Below, piece by piece: positions 22,801 to 33,421 of a stretch of 64,000 bases of DNA (within the stretch, counting starts at the first letter, position 1; the number at the start of each line of letters is the position of its first letter). Origin of the DNA: Amoebophrya sp. A120 (lineage: Eukaryota; Sar; Dinophyceae; Syndiniales; Amoebophryaceae); contig CAJINV010000001.1 of assembly GCA_905178155.1 (NCBI GenBank), positions 14,381,379-14,445,378 on the forward strand, written 5' to 3'. The position numbers and the translations under genes were made by a program. The notes beneath the pieces were generated by a model that did no database searches, was not told the DNA's origin, and saw nothing but the letters and a program-made list of their open reading frames with translations.

Positions 22801-25800
22801 AGTTCTTCCTCTTTCCTGGACTGCCACGAATGCAAAACGCAGCCAGCTTGTCACGCATACATATTAACCAGCAAGCGATTTCCCGGTCCGACGGCCCCTC
22901 TTACTCCGGTTTTCGACGACACACGCTGTGTCGTCTGTGGGTGAACCGGTACGCCATGCGTACATGGACGAAACCCCGATTGGCCGTTGAGCCACCCCCG
23001 CGGCACCTACCGACTCTCCCCGAGCCGGTACGCGTGATCAACAAACACCACTAGTGCCTACTGCTAGCCAAGCTAAATTGTCGGGGTTGTTGCCGAAGGT
23101 GAAGCTTGTCGGCTTAGCAGCGGGTTAAGTAGGGGGGGGGCCTCGTACCTGTCATGCAAAAACGCAGTTGGTCATGCGGAAAGCGAAATACATAGGAGCT
23201 CAGAAACTTGTCATGTGTCGTTGCGTAACGCAGTGCGCCCACCATGCACAAATTAGCATTTACAAGTTTCCAGACCCAGACGCAGACATATTTGCAACGC
23301 ATATTCCAGGAGCTTCAGCAAACACTCCAGATTCCGCCGGTCGAGCGCCGCAGAAAACGCGGCCATTCTGTTCGTCGCGCTCTGTAGTTGAGACCATGCG
23401 TTGACTGCAGGCAGCCCACACCGCTGAAAGGTCGTTTCTGCGAGTCGCAATGCTGGGATAAGAACTTTCTGTGACAAAAACCGCACGCCCTGTGCACGCG
23501 GACGACATTTCGACTTCACCTTGAAATCTAGTTCCGCATCATGAGTGCCAAGAACAGTCTTCTGCTTAAAGTCGGTTGCTTCGCTGCTGCACCGGTAGAC
23601 ACAGCACGCTGCGTACGAAGGTAGGGGGATACAGATGATGCTGCTTGTTCCTTTCTTCATCTCTAGCAAGCCAGCTCCTACGAGGGGATTAACAACAGAG
23701 TGCACCAACTTCTCCAACAGGTGGCCCGGATCATGCTTGCACTTTTCCGCTTTCATCGAAACTTCCCGATCTGCCGGCGGCTTTTCGCTGCTCGTCTCCA
23801 CTTGTTCCACTGGCATGTTGCCACAAGATGAATGTTGAGTAATGGCATGACTTCTATCGACTTTTGGTTCTCCTTCCGAAGATTTTGATGATACTGGTAC
23901 TTCGTGGTCTTCTCTTGACGCTTCCACTTCCTGAAAAAGCATGTCCCGTAGAGTGTCGATGCTGCACCCGCCAGGAAAGTATATTGCCATGGACTCCAAC
24001 ACTGCAACTGCAATTTGATTCTTCACCTGGGCCTTATCTTGCCTTAGGCTTTCGCGAGCCGCAGCAGTGCCCTCTTGCTTGAAAATGCGCGCCACACTCA
24101 GCAACACAGCTTTGGGCATGTGTTTTGCAAATATGCGCTCCACGGGATCGCACAGTATCGCTTCAAGAATGTCCTTCACTGAAGTCCTTTTCGAAGCGGT
24201 TGCGTAGTTGTAGTCACTTTCATCATGATGTGTGCGTGACTCATGTGAAGTGACAGTGTCCGTGCTGTTGTCATCTTCGAAGCCCAACACAGACGCTGCT
24301 TGCTGCTGAATATCGGTTCCTACTTTCCGAATGACCGCTGGATGTTCTCTGAAAATATACCATCGCCATCTACTTTTTGCATGACAAAAGATAATACAAC
24401 GCCACAATCTTCATCTCGTCCATCTCCATCATGTCCACTGTGATAAGTAAATTGCGTGGGGATGCTAAATTTTCAGGTGATACTGGATAGTTTCCACACA
24501 TGGCAGCCAACACCGCAAGCGGATCTCGTGCTGCCGCCATGGTGGCAGAGTCGCCCATGTGCAGGTACAAGCTTTGCAAGATGGCTGGACTAGAAGCAGA
24601 ACGTGATGCTCGCACGGCTTGTTGGCAAGAAGCATACTACGTTGAAAATTTCAAGAATAAGAAAACGAGCAAAATTCGATGTTTAGAATTCAAAACGGCA
24701 ATGCGTCGGGCGCCCTGTTTTTTGTTTTTGTTTTGGATAACGCGTGGCAGGTCACGAGACATACTGCTTCAAAACTTTCAGAAGCAGAGGACGCGACACA
24801 CTGCGTGTGTTATCGCGGACGCCTACTTCTTGATTAAAAAAAACGAGAGGCCTGGCATGGAACCGGCCAACGAAGACGGGCCGAGGGCTACCAACCTCAC
24901 GCACCAAACTAGTTAGCTAGATGTGGCCCTTTCTGGGGCATTCATAACCGGGGCCCAATGGGCTCGGGTCGTTACGTGGTCCGAATAGGTGAGGCGCGGC
25001 GACGCCTCCACAGGCAAGCGAGAAGCGGCCCGAAGGTACTGAAATACTACAGCCAGCTTCTTCGGGAATGCCCGGCGAAAGACATCGCCAGGGGACTCGG
25101 TGCAGGTGCTCTTTTTTGCATATCGCCCGCGATTCGCACAAAATTTTGCAGTTCCCACTGGAAAAATTTTCAAGAATGAACAGGGTCGACCCCTTCCGGA
25201 AACCCTAGATTTGGGCCATTCCGGAAACGGGTTTTTTCCCACTTCCCACTGGAAAAATTTTCAAGAATGAAAAAGCAGACCCCTCCGGCGACCCCTGACG
25301 CAAGGGGTCGCCCAGAGGACTTATCTGTTCATTTTTTGCTCAAAAAGCGCACTTTTTGAAGTTCGCCCACTTCGGAAATCGATTTTGAAGCCACGCGGCG
25401 CCCCAATTCCGGACGCCCAAAATGCAGCCCGTCGGGGAGGGGAGTCCCGCCCTGCTAGGGATCCGGATTGGGCGCGCGAATTGGGCGCACTATTTTAGGC
25501 GCCGGAAAACATGGCCCGGTATTTGGCCAACTCTGGCAAAGACGTCGCGGATCTGTAAAGCGCCCCACTTTCATCCTCCGGCCAACTGCTTGCCGGCGTC
25601 AAGAAGAGCCCCTTTATCGGGCTGCGGGGGCTCTGCCGGTTCCTCTGCAAGTACAAGTGGCGCCCCGTGGCGACGGTTGGCGAAATGATCTCCCGCCCGC
25701 GGGCAACCCGGCCGAGCCCAAGGGCGCCGCGTGCTGCTTCTGCGCTGCCGGTCGAGCCGCCGGCGTCGTGTTTCGTCGAACTTGGAACCCCTCCCGGCCG

Positions 25801-28800
25801 CCCTCACGACTCTAAAGACCCAACTTTGCTCATTTTCTTATTCTTGAAATTTTCAACGTAGTAAAGCAGAACGTGATGCTCGAAAGGCTTGTTGGCAAGA
25901 AGCACCGTGGTCGCAAGCACCTTTACCGTGCGTGGACCTCTCGTGGTCCAGAGGTCCTTTAATTTGTACTAGGGGAAGATTTGTTGGTCGTGTCGCGCTT
26001 GTTGAACAACTTCCTCTCGATGACGATCTCGAGGATTTCGAGGGCTGATAATTGGAACAAAAATTGTCCCGATTCTCATCTGGCTCCTCAGCGACCATGT
26101 GGAACTCGTCGCGTTCCTTGGCGAAAGCTGCCAAAGCTGGCGCGTGTCTTTTCAACAACGCGACCCCATTTTTCGCGCTCAATTGCGGCAGTGGGATGAT
26201 AGAAGTGAAGGTTGCAAAATTTCTGCACGCTGCGAGGGAGTTCGGGAATGTGACGACCTTCAGATCGATATCCGCGGCCGCAGCGGTCCGCAGCAACCGG
26301 AAGAACGCTGCGGCGGCATTTGCGGCACGCAGCAGCGCGTCGACGTCTTTCAAGCACAGGAAAACGAGGGCTGATGTTGAAGCCTTTCGGCTCCGGTTGC
26401 CCTGGACGAATTCTGTCATCTTCTCTCTCAGTGCGTGGCAGAGATAGGGCAAGGCCTTGTCCCAGGTTGCGTAGGTTGCCAGGGAGATGGGAACAGTCCG
26501 GATGGTCGTTGCGCTGCAAGATGAAGCTCCTCTGAGTTTGTCCGCCAAACTAACCACGAGTGCTGTGCGATCATGAAGACCAGAATGCCCGACCAAGTGC
26601 ACCATGTTTTCGCGGAGCGTCTGGTGGATGTGGATCTCCTGTGGAGATTGATCTCTGCCTCTCTCTTCATGCATCCGCGGCTCGTGCTTGTCTTGCTCTT
26701 CGTTGTTCATCGTCCAAAAAAGTGCTTGTGCGATCTGCCACTGCACTACTTCCCTACCGACAGCTGCTGTGTTCGCCATTGGACCGTCATCCTTGGCGGG
26801 ATCTTCAACCACAGGGGTGGCGTCTTCAAGGACTGCAGTAAGCGATAAATCACCGCGCTCCTGCTCTTCCGTCGTTGCGGTTGCGGTTGCCGCAATCGTG
26901 CTGCTAATCTTACCAACATCTACGGGAACATGCTTCACAGTCCACACATCCTGCACCTCTGGGCGCACATCGTCTGGTTGTTGTTCCATTTTCGATTTAT
27001 TTTCAGGTTGTGCGTCATCCAGTTTTGCTTTTGCTTCTGGTGGCCTAGATTGTTGCCCGTGTGGCATCTCAACCTCGTTCAGCACCTTAGACCTGCTAAC
27101 GCCATCATTGTACAGAAGCGGCTGCTTGATGTCCTCTCCACGAGTACTAGTGCTTACTTCGGTTTCAGTTTGTATTCGCGCTGGGCGTGGGAGGGGGAAA
27201 ACTGAAGCCAGAGAACCATCGCGAGAATATTTTTCCTCATCTGAGGCATGAAGGTGCAATTGCTGCTCGGATTCGTATTCCAAAAACTTCTTGACGTGGT
27301 GCCAGTCGTACACGAAGACCGACTTTCCTTCATCTCCTATATATCGCGGTGTAGTTCTACTTTCGTTCTTTGATGATGATCGTTGAACTGCCCTGCTCAA
27401 CAACAGAAACCGACGGGCTTGGGTGGGGAAGGCACGGTGGACTTTCCGGAGAGCAAAACGGAAACAAGACAGTACGGTCTTCGGCTTTGATACTTCTGCG
27501 GTTTTGATGCCTTTGCCAATTCTGAAGCTCGAGCGCGCTGGATTCAGCTTAGTACTTCCACCCGAAGTAGTTTCACTGTAGGCGTTAAGGTACGACGCAT
27601 CCTGCTCGTCCACATTTAGCGCGGCTCCTAGGAAGGCAACAGTGAAGAACAGCGCCGCATCGTCGGTCACGCTTTTGTCCTGTTCGATACAGACTACAAA
27701 GTCGAAACAGGAAAGAAAGTGCTCGCCGATGAGTCGGGACTGACACGCTGGCAGAATGAGGAGACGCGGCGAAGATGAACTGGGAGAACGACCTCCAAAA
27801 CCTTGTTTCACCACATGAAGATCATCCTGGTGCTTCAGACCTCCACCCGCTGGGGCTTCTACAGGTTTTTGCTCACGCTCACCAGAACTGCTGCATGGTT
27901 CCATCTGCTTGTGGTTGCTGACAAGTTTCTGCAAGCTTTGCATGGTCACGCGGAAGGGAACAGCCACATCAACAGCCGGCCCCCTAGGACCTTCTAGAAG
28001 CAGCTCGCCCTTCGATGTCGCGTGACAGGACAGGATGACGATTTCCAACCCGACGCTGTTCCCCTGCCCATACGCAGAGATCGGAGCTCGGTGTGCTCCT
28101 GTTGTACGAGCATTGTCGTGTCGTGGTGCGGATAGTTGATCATGCGCGTTGATGAAACTGGCGGAAGTAGGAGAAGTGCTGCCCCCTTCACACCAAATGA
28201 AATCAATATCTTCTTGCGCGTTCGTTTTATTTTTGCGACCCACGCCCTCTCCGGTGCCGCGAGATGTTGAGCTCTTCTTCGTTACCACCTGCGTCTCCAG
28301 CGTTTCCTCTGTCAGCCGATCGAAATGGCTCTCGGTGCACGTTTGCGCGTTTGGGATATTCTCTGAAAATTAGCAACCCCCATCCAATTTGTCACGCAAA
28401 ACAACATGTAAGCAGAGTCTGTGCCTGTCATGCGAAAAGTGGACGGGGATCATGGTTAATTTTCAGGGAATAGCGGAACAGCTCCGCCAACTGCCTTCTT
28501 TCTTTGTTTTCCTCCAGTTGTGGCAACGGAACCACGTCAAGATGAGACGGCGAGCCTAGTTTCTTGTTGCTGCTGCTTGTGGTTGCTCCTTGTGAAGACA
28601 CTTCATCCTTTTGTTCCCCGTGAGGTGCTTTTTCGTGCGGCTGTCCTCCTATCAACGCCGCAGTGTTCACAGATGCAATCGCACTCTGCACCAACGGGTT
28701 AGCACAGAGGTGCACAACTTCGACCGTCGAGCCAATAAATGTAGGTGGAAAAGGCTGGCTCATGTTGAGAGCAGAACTGCCTACGTTACAACTGGAACCG

Positions 28801-28964
28801 GTCTCCGTCCTCCCCGTCTGTTTGTGCGCGTTTGGATCAAATTTGTTTCGCCGTCGTATTTCAACGACCAGGTCGCCAATGGTTTTTTCCCGGCCGCTCA
28901 TCGTCATCACGTTGTTACTCTGTCTTTCTGTAGCAGTAGCACTGCAGAAGTGAAGCATTTGCAT
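19806..28964 (-). CDS. Giant protein with degenerate ATPase-like and TPR-like regions; all introns are mobile elements
   Basis: Six exons (28964-28466, 28362-25865, 24594-24476 with the 40-bp repeat, 24348-23299, 22650-20280, 20000-19806) join without a frame break into at least 2243 residues. The true start may lie in another 5' exon. Exon 2 contains a region (HLVGHSGLHDRTALVVSLAD, then ALVFLCLKDVDALL and a sensor-like FPNSLAACRNFATF). It is arranged like Walker A, Walker B and the following strand of an AAA+ or STAND ATPase, but the lysine of Walker A is missing. Exon 5 holds a tetratricopeptide-like stretch near residues 1930-2000 (HRHVSSAHSNLAGALRRRG), similar in style to kinesin-light-chain repeats, then coiled coil. 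Long Ser/Gln-rich linkers separate the parts. Function is unknown; a scaffold or inactive ATPase is possible. Each of the five introns is an inverted-repeat element (entries below). No exon pair is joined by an ordinary intron. Confidence 0.7.
20001..20279 (-). mobile_element. Introner family 1, copy R (intron 5 of the giant gene)
   Basis: The left end ATGTCTGGGTCTAGAAGG and right end CTTCCAGACCCAGAGATATT are inverted copies. TGCAA (20001-20005) and TTGCA (20279-20283) flank it. Removing 20001-20279 joins exon 5 (AAT GCA) to exon 6 (ATG CAT) in frame. Neither end is GT-AG in that register. This copy is in the opposite orientation relative to the gene compared with the other two family-1 copies. 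Internally it is the most diverged and contains a GATGCC/GATGAG microsatellite. Confidence 0.75.
22651..23298 (-). mobile_element. Introner family 1, copy Q with nested insertion (intron 4)
   Basis: The ends ATGTCTGGGTCTGG (22657) and CCAGACCCAGACGCAGACAT (about 23272) are inverted. The outer 80 bp on the left and 170 bp on the right align by eye with the copy at 30390. About 400 bp in the middle (roughly 22735-23135), including a GAATGAAT tandem repeat, has no counterpart and looks inserted. In gene orientation the intron reads GTTGCAAATATG to TTTTTAG, so this copy has canonical GT-AG ends. The join gives ...LEYA|FDMETD..., in frame. Confidence 0.8.
24349..24475 (-). mobile_element. Introner family 2 (intron 3), 127 bp
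   Basis: Inverted ends CTGAAAATATACCATCGCC and (complement of the other end) CTGAAAATTTAGCATCCCC. It contains the motif GCATGACAAAAG. Excision joins TCA CC to A GAA CAT, giving VSPEHPAV in frame. In gene orientation the intron would begin TGAAAAT and end TTTTCAG, so only the acceptor looks canonical. Confidence 0.8.
24635..25863 (-). mobile_element. 1.23-kb TIR element acting as intron 2, flanked by 40-bp direct repeats
   Basis: Both ends carry a 39-bp inverted repeat with one mismatch, starting TACTACGTTGAAAATTTCAA. It is flanked by a 40-bp direct repeat (24595-24634 and 25865-25904) differing at three central positions. Splicing at equivalent points within the repeats keeps the frame (offset 1270 nt) and yields CQQA(F/V)RASRSASSP. 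Internally GC-rich, with two copies of CCACTGGAAAAATTTTCAAG near 25157 and 25246, the latter part resembling the TIR itself. No transposase is visible. If the repeats are a target duplication they are far longer than any known transposase produces; a tandem duplication of exon sequence is the alternative. Confidence 0.8.
28363..28465 (-). mobile_element. Introner family 2 (intron 1 of the giant gene), 103 bp
   Basis: Inverted ends CTGAAAATTAGCAACCCCC on the left and the complement CTGAAAATTAACCATGATCC on the right. The inside has two GTCATGC/GTCACGC-AAAA motifs. Excision joins TCC C to AG AAT ATC, restoring the frame (RYS-x-NIPNAQT). Same family as 24349-24475 and 41718-41813. Confidence 0.8.
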
Positions 28965-29842
28965 GCAAGGTTCACAATCATGCTCACGGTATCTATTTGA
29001 TGCCTGTGTCTATTTCATAGTCATCTTCTGGTGGAACAAGAACGACGTTGTAAAATCAAAATCAAAACTGTTCTCGTCGTGCCTGCTTCTCACACTGTAT
29101 TCATGTCGCGTTTTATTTATATTTTGTTTTTGGTTTATAACGCAACTTACGGAAAAAAAACGCCACACGCGCTTGATCTTCAGCTCTGACACAGCAGATG
29201 ATGATGCAGACTTGGATTATTCTTTATTGATCCAGTCTCAACAATCGCAACTCCAGTATTGGAAAAAAAGCAACGACTGCTTGGAACATCTTCACAATAC
29301 CTTTAACTTTAAAGGAACCTCCCATCGTCTCGTTGGCGTTGAGCGAGGGGGTTCTTGTTCCCTCGGTTTTATATTTATTTCTTGAAGCCGACGTGGCGTC
29401 CATTTTCACATGCGAAAATATGACGCCGGGGTCGCTGAGGCAAAAAGTACGGTCGCAAGGGTCTTTGAAGCATCACTTTGACTTATTCCATAGTGTGCCA
29501 GCACATACAGCCAGCTTACACGGCCGCAACCGTGTCGAGGGGGCGGGGGCCGAAGGCTTGTTGCACAACGACAAGAATAATGGAACGCTTCCAAGTTGTG
29601 GATGTTGTGGTGGGATAAATTGCGCAATAAATGTGAATTATGTCGTGTTTTGATGTGGACGAAAACTAGACCAATAGTGTGCCGTTGAACGGCAACGGAT
29701 CAATCGTGTACGTAGATCCATGGGTCGTTGTTCCACCGACATCTAGAAGTCGTGAGACGATTCAATGTCATCTCGCAACCAGGCGAGCCAAGACAGAGTT
29801 TGAGGGGAAATGAAGTTGGTCGTCGCTACGTATTAACTTTCG
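28965..29842. other. Upstream region of the giant gene; possible unrecognised 5' exon
   Basis: About 880 bp. A minus-strand frame at 29224-29409 (ending PILELRLLRLDQ) could be a first exon, but no in-frame splice to 28964 could be fixed. Otherwise nothing recognisable. Confidence 0.35.
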
Positions 29843-32009
29843 TCAGATATCGGGCAGAGCCGCGGCGCTGGAGTTGTTGCTCCAACTTGTCGTGTTGCCG
29901 TAATGAGAATGACCGCCACCAGCACCAGAAAACATACTTCCTCCCCCTACAACTGGACCCCCGCCACCGCCGTGCGTGCTCGCAGCAAGAGGGTCATCGA
30001 ACGCCGTTCGCGGGGACAGTCCGGTCGCGCTGCTGGGGTTGTTGTGCAGTAATGAGCCATAGGGACTCGGCTCAAACTGCTGCTGGGCCGGAGGCAGAGG
30101 TAGAGCTCCTTGTCCTGCACCTGGGCCTGCATAATGATTGTCGGAAAACATGCTCGGATTTTTCGCGGAGCTCCAGTCGTCGTCAAAATTGACGTTGCCA
30201 GCGTTGTGACTCCCGTTGGTCGCGATCGGGACATTGTCTGACCACTCGTCTTCGTGGTCGTCCATCCCCTCGTCCGAAATCATGACCGTTCGCCTGACCA
30301 TGGCCCGGCCCACGGCGCCCACCCAGCTCTCTTTCTCGCTGGGTGACTCCGCGCAGAAAAAGAAAAACTTGCCGTCCTTCTGTATCAAATGCAAATATGT
30401 CTGGGTCTGGGAAGTAGGAAGATTTGTCATGCTAGTCTGGCATGACTCTGAACTATGTATTGCGCGGCCGCAAAGGGCCCCTCTTGCCTGTCATGCAAAA
30501 ACGCACTTTCTCATGCGGAGTACGCAACCCAGAACCACGGAAAAACTTGCCATGCTTGGCAGCGCATTACAATGTGCTCACTATTCCCTTTCTTGCATCA
30601 CAAGTTCCAGACCCAGACATATTTGCAATGCATATTCTGCCGCTGCAGGCAAAACGAGTTCTCGAGGTTCGTTTCGTGATCCGCGGATCGCTATCCTGTG
30701 GAAAAGTATCGCACTCGTATTGCAGTCATGCATTACAAATCTTGTTCTTAAGCTAAATCCGCATTGGAAACACAAGACTACAAATCTAGCTTATCTATCT
30801 TGGAAAGGAAACGCAGTGACTTGGGTGGATGTTGGTCATGTGATCTAAACCCCAGCCCCTGATCTAGCCTGCCAACCTCTATAGCTGACATACAGGATCT
30901 GAATGCCTCTGATGATCTGCATAGGGTCCCAAATGCCGTATGATGACATAGGATCCACATAGGAGATGATGGTATGAAATGCATACCCATAGACCATAGG
31001 ACAGATGATAGGAATGGATATGGAATGGCATAGGGATCGCTATGGATCTGGATAGTGCAAATGACTATGATCCGATATAGTAGATTGATGATGATTGCCT
31101 ATGCCGTGACATAGGAGAAGGACCATGAGAATCGTACGAATCCTGACAGGATGTAACGCAGCAAGAGACATACGTCGCTTGCGTGCTTGTGCATGTAGTG
31201 AATTGATACCGGAAAGGTGTATTGTCACAGAGGTTGACAGCGTGAGTGCTCAGGTGTTCGTCTTGTCCACTAACAGTGGAAGATTACGTCTAAAGACTTT
31301 TATATTCCCGTTTATCTCACTTTTTTTAACTTTTTTTATAAAACTTAACACCCGTTTTTTATTTATTTTTGTACAAAAAAAGTATTTATTTCTCATGCTG
31401 AGGAAATCTGTGATGCATTTATACGAGTACGATACTTTTGCAATGCATAGTCGCACAGTCATCATCTGACCAAAGTTCACCAGCTCCGTCGCGTCACTCC
31501 ATCGGTAAAGCTCGCAGGGCCCCTCCCGAAAGGTCGCTAAACCTGCAAAATTCAGGTTGTTGTACGTTCTTTCATCGAGGATCATTGCTATTCTTATTCA
31601 TTCTTTCATCCACGGTTGTACTACGTCAAGAGAGAACCAGTCGATTTTTTGCACGTGTCAGATAAACCAGATCCACCTAGGGCGAACGCGACGATTCACC
31701 GTCGCCTAAAATCACGCCAGGAGGTGCTTAGAAGGCCTCCACTGGATTGATCTACGAACAACTTCATCTCAATTCTCCAACTGCAACTACATCTACTGAG
31801 AAAAATCAGCCGCAAAAAACAGTACAGTCTCTGGTGAGAACGACGTATCGCCTTCTCCATTCCCGGACATTACGGCTTTCCTTTTGGAGCCAGCCCTCCT
31901 TTACGATGTCGCTGCGACTTATGATGGGATCGCTTCCGTCGTCGTTGGCCCGCCCATTTCCAATGAAAGTATTAACGGTGTCCGCCAAGGCCCCGAGGAG
32001 GGAAGACAT
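29843..32009 (-). CDS. Pleckstrin-homology (PH) domain protein
   Basis: Four exons (32009-31826, 31542-31440, 30701-30624, 30389-29843) total 912 nt, 303 residues. ATG 32007-32009 precedes MSSLLGALADTVNTFIG. The PH domain runs from about residue 39: IVKEGWLQKESRNVREWRRR, YVVLTRDC joined to LATFREGPCELYRW, then NEPRELVLPAAAEYAL joined to HLIQKDGKFFFF and the final helix PSEKESWVGAVGRAM with the invariant Trp. PH domains bind phosphoinositides or proteins at membranes. The C-terminal 140 residues are Gly/Ser/Asn/Pro-rich and disordered. Intron 1 is GT-AG. Introns 2 and 3 are mobile elements of two different families, and both must be removed exactly to complete the PH fold, which is strong support that they are spliced. 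Confidence 0.85.
30390..30623 (-). mobile_element. Introner family 1, copy P (intron 3 of the PH gene)
   Basis: The best-preserved copy. Ends ATATGTCTGGGTCTGG and CCAGACCCAGACATAT are perfect inverted repeats, flanked by TGCAA at 30390-30394 and 30624-30628 (a 5-bp direct repeat). Inside are GTCATGC, CGGCCGC and CTGTCATGCAAAAACGCA. Removal plus one TGCAA copy gives EYALHLIQKDGK in frame. No register within the direct repeat gives GT-AG, so the intron ends are non-canonical. Confidence 0.85.
30702..31439 (-). mobile_element. Introner family 3 (intron 2 of the PH gene), 738 bp
   Basis: The left end AAAAGTATCGCACTCGTAT and complement of the right end AAAAGTATCGTACTCGTAT are inverted repeats, extending to ATGCATTACA/ATGCATCACA. 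Exact removal joins ATT GC to C CAC AGG, giving VRLCIAHRIAIRG in frame. No clear target duplication. The interior contains the ATAGGAT-rich stretch listed separately and a T-rich tract at 31310-31390. Confidence 0.7.
30840..31100. repeat. Degenerate ATAGGAT/GATGAT tandem-like tract
   Basis: Dense irregular repetition of CATAGG, ATAGGAT and GATGAT within the family-3 element. It is not a fixed-period satellite. Probably decayed slippage sequence inside the element. Confidence 0.45.
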
Positions 32010-33421
32010 TTTGCGCTTAAGAAGATCGGGGGTGTGTGATCGATGTAGTACCGCTGGCAATAAAGATGAACTTCTGATATTAATACAGAGCAAGAGGAGC
32101 TGTAGAGCAGAAAGTAGCTGTAACAAAGCGAGTGAAGGGTATGGGGCACAACAACTCAACAGAGGTCGCTATATCTAAAAAAGAGAAATCAGGTCGTAGA
32201 GGCTCGGTCGTTTCTTACAATCTGCCTGCTGTTCATGTGTGGTCACAGATATGTAGATGTGCATACAAACCCATTTAGATGAGGTCTGTCCTTTCCAATT
32301 CCATTTGTGTTCTTGGAGCTAGACTAATAGATAATAACACTCAACAAGGCGTTGGATACGAGCTAGGGTTGAAAGATCAATTTGAAGATGAGTTCTTTCT
32401 TGCCTCACACAGGACTGTGCTACACAGCAATTCTTCATACATCCTAAGAGACTCGCTGGTGCAGTCTCATGGTGCAGATGTATTTTCATCAACCGAAAAA
32501 TCCTGTGCTTTTTTAGAGGCTCAGGTACCGAACTTTGAAGTGATTTCGCTGGTCTAGATTTTGATTTGTCGACACCACAGGCAAAGTAGAACCGAGTGAC
32601 CTCTTAGACGTGTGTGCGTAGAGTGTATTTTCAGAATACAAACACCTTCGACCGACTTTCGCTCTGGTATGGATCTCAATTCCTTTGCATAGCAGTCTTC
32701 TTGCTGAGAGGTGGAGGACTTCCAGCTTTTTATTGTGTCCACGAACTCCACGCTGGAAAACAAAAAAGTCCATGCCGGCTCAAGGACCTTCGACGAATCA
32801 ATTTATCGTCGTCGAGTGGCCGATGACATTGCAGTTCCATAAACAAATGAAAATTCCAAACAAAAAACCTTGCGCTATTCTGTGAGATTGTGTGCATCGA
32901 CGTATGTAGAGAAAATGCAGGACATGATTATGGAGCAACCGTACTACGGAAGCAACGCACTCGTGTGGGGAAGGGGGTGCAACAGAAGAACGGAATACGA
33001 TCCTCCAGGAGACAAGAGCAATTTGGGATGGCAAAACCTTCAGGGAATATATGACACAGAAATAAAGGGGTACTCAATACGGAAACAGATGCCGCTGTCA
33101 TGGTGAGGGTTGGTGGAGCTTGATGGTGCCTCAACAGAGAAAGATGTTGAAGAGCATGAGCGCCGCAAAGGGCTTGTTACAAAGCAACATATTGAAAATA
33201 CTCCGTATCTAGCGGGACTCTACTTTCACGCGGGTCAACAACGATAGAGCAATAGAGTGGGGGAAAGGGATAGGGAATGGGAAAACAAAAAAAAACCTGT
33301 GAGCGATATAAAATTTATTTTTTTATCTTTTGTCCTGGGGTTAGGTTAGTACTTTTATGCAGCGCGCTTCTTCTCGTTCTCGACACCCCGGAGCATCAAT
33401 GGCTCGAAGTAGAAAGGTTTT
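32010..33421. other. No gene recognised (intergenic)
   Basis: About 1.4 kb upstream of the PH gene and downstream of the SHIPPO gene. Several short frames on both strands, none with exon-like composition or splice partners. No inverted repeats stood out. Confidence 0.5.

Noticed and set aside
24370-24475. Intron-coded tail (VDMMEMDEMKIVALYYLLS) following the exon-3 frame
   Set aside because: It lies inside the family-2 element; removing the element restores the long frame.
32010-32159. N-terminal extension of the PH frame (Leu/Ser/Cys-rich)
   Set aside because: Composition differs from the PH protein and an ATG directly before a natural start exists at 32009. It is probably 5' untranslated sequence.
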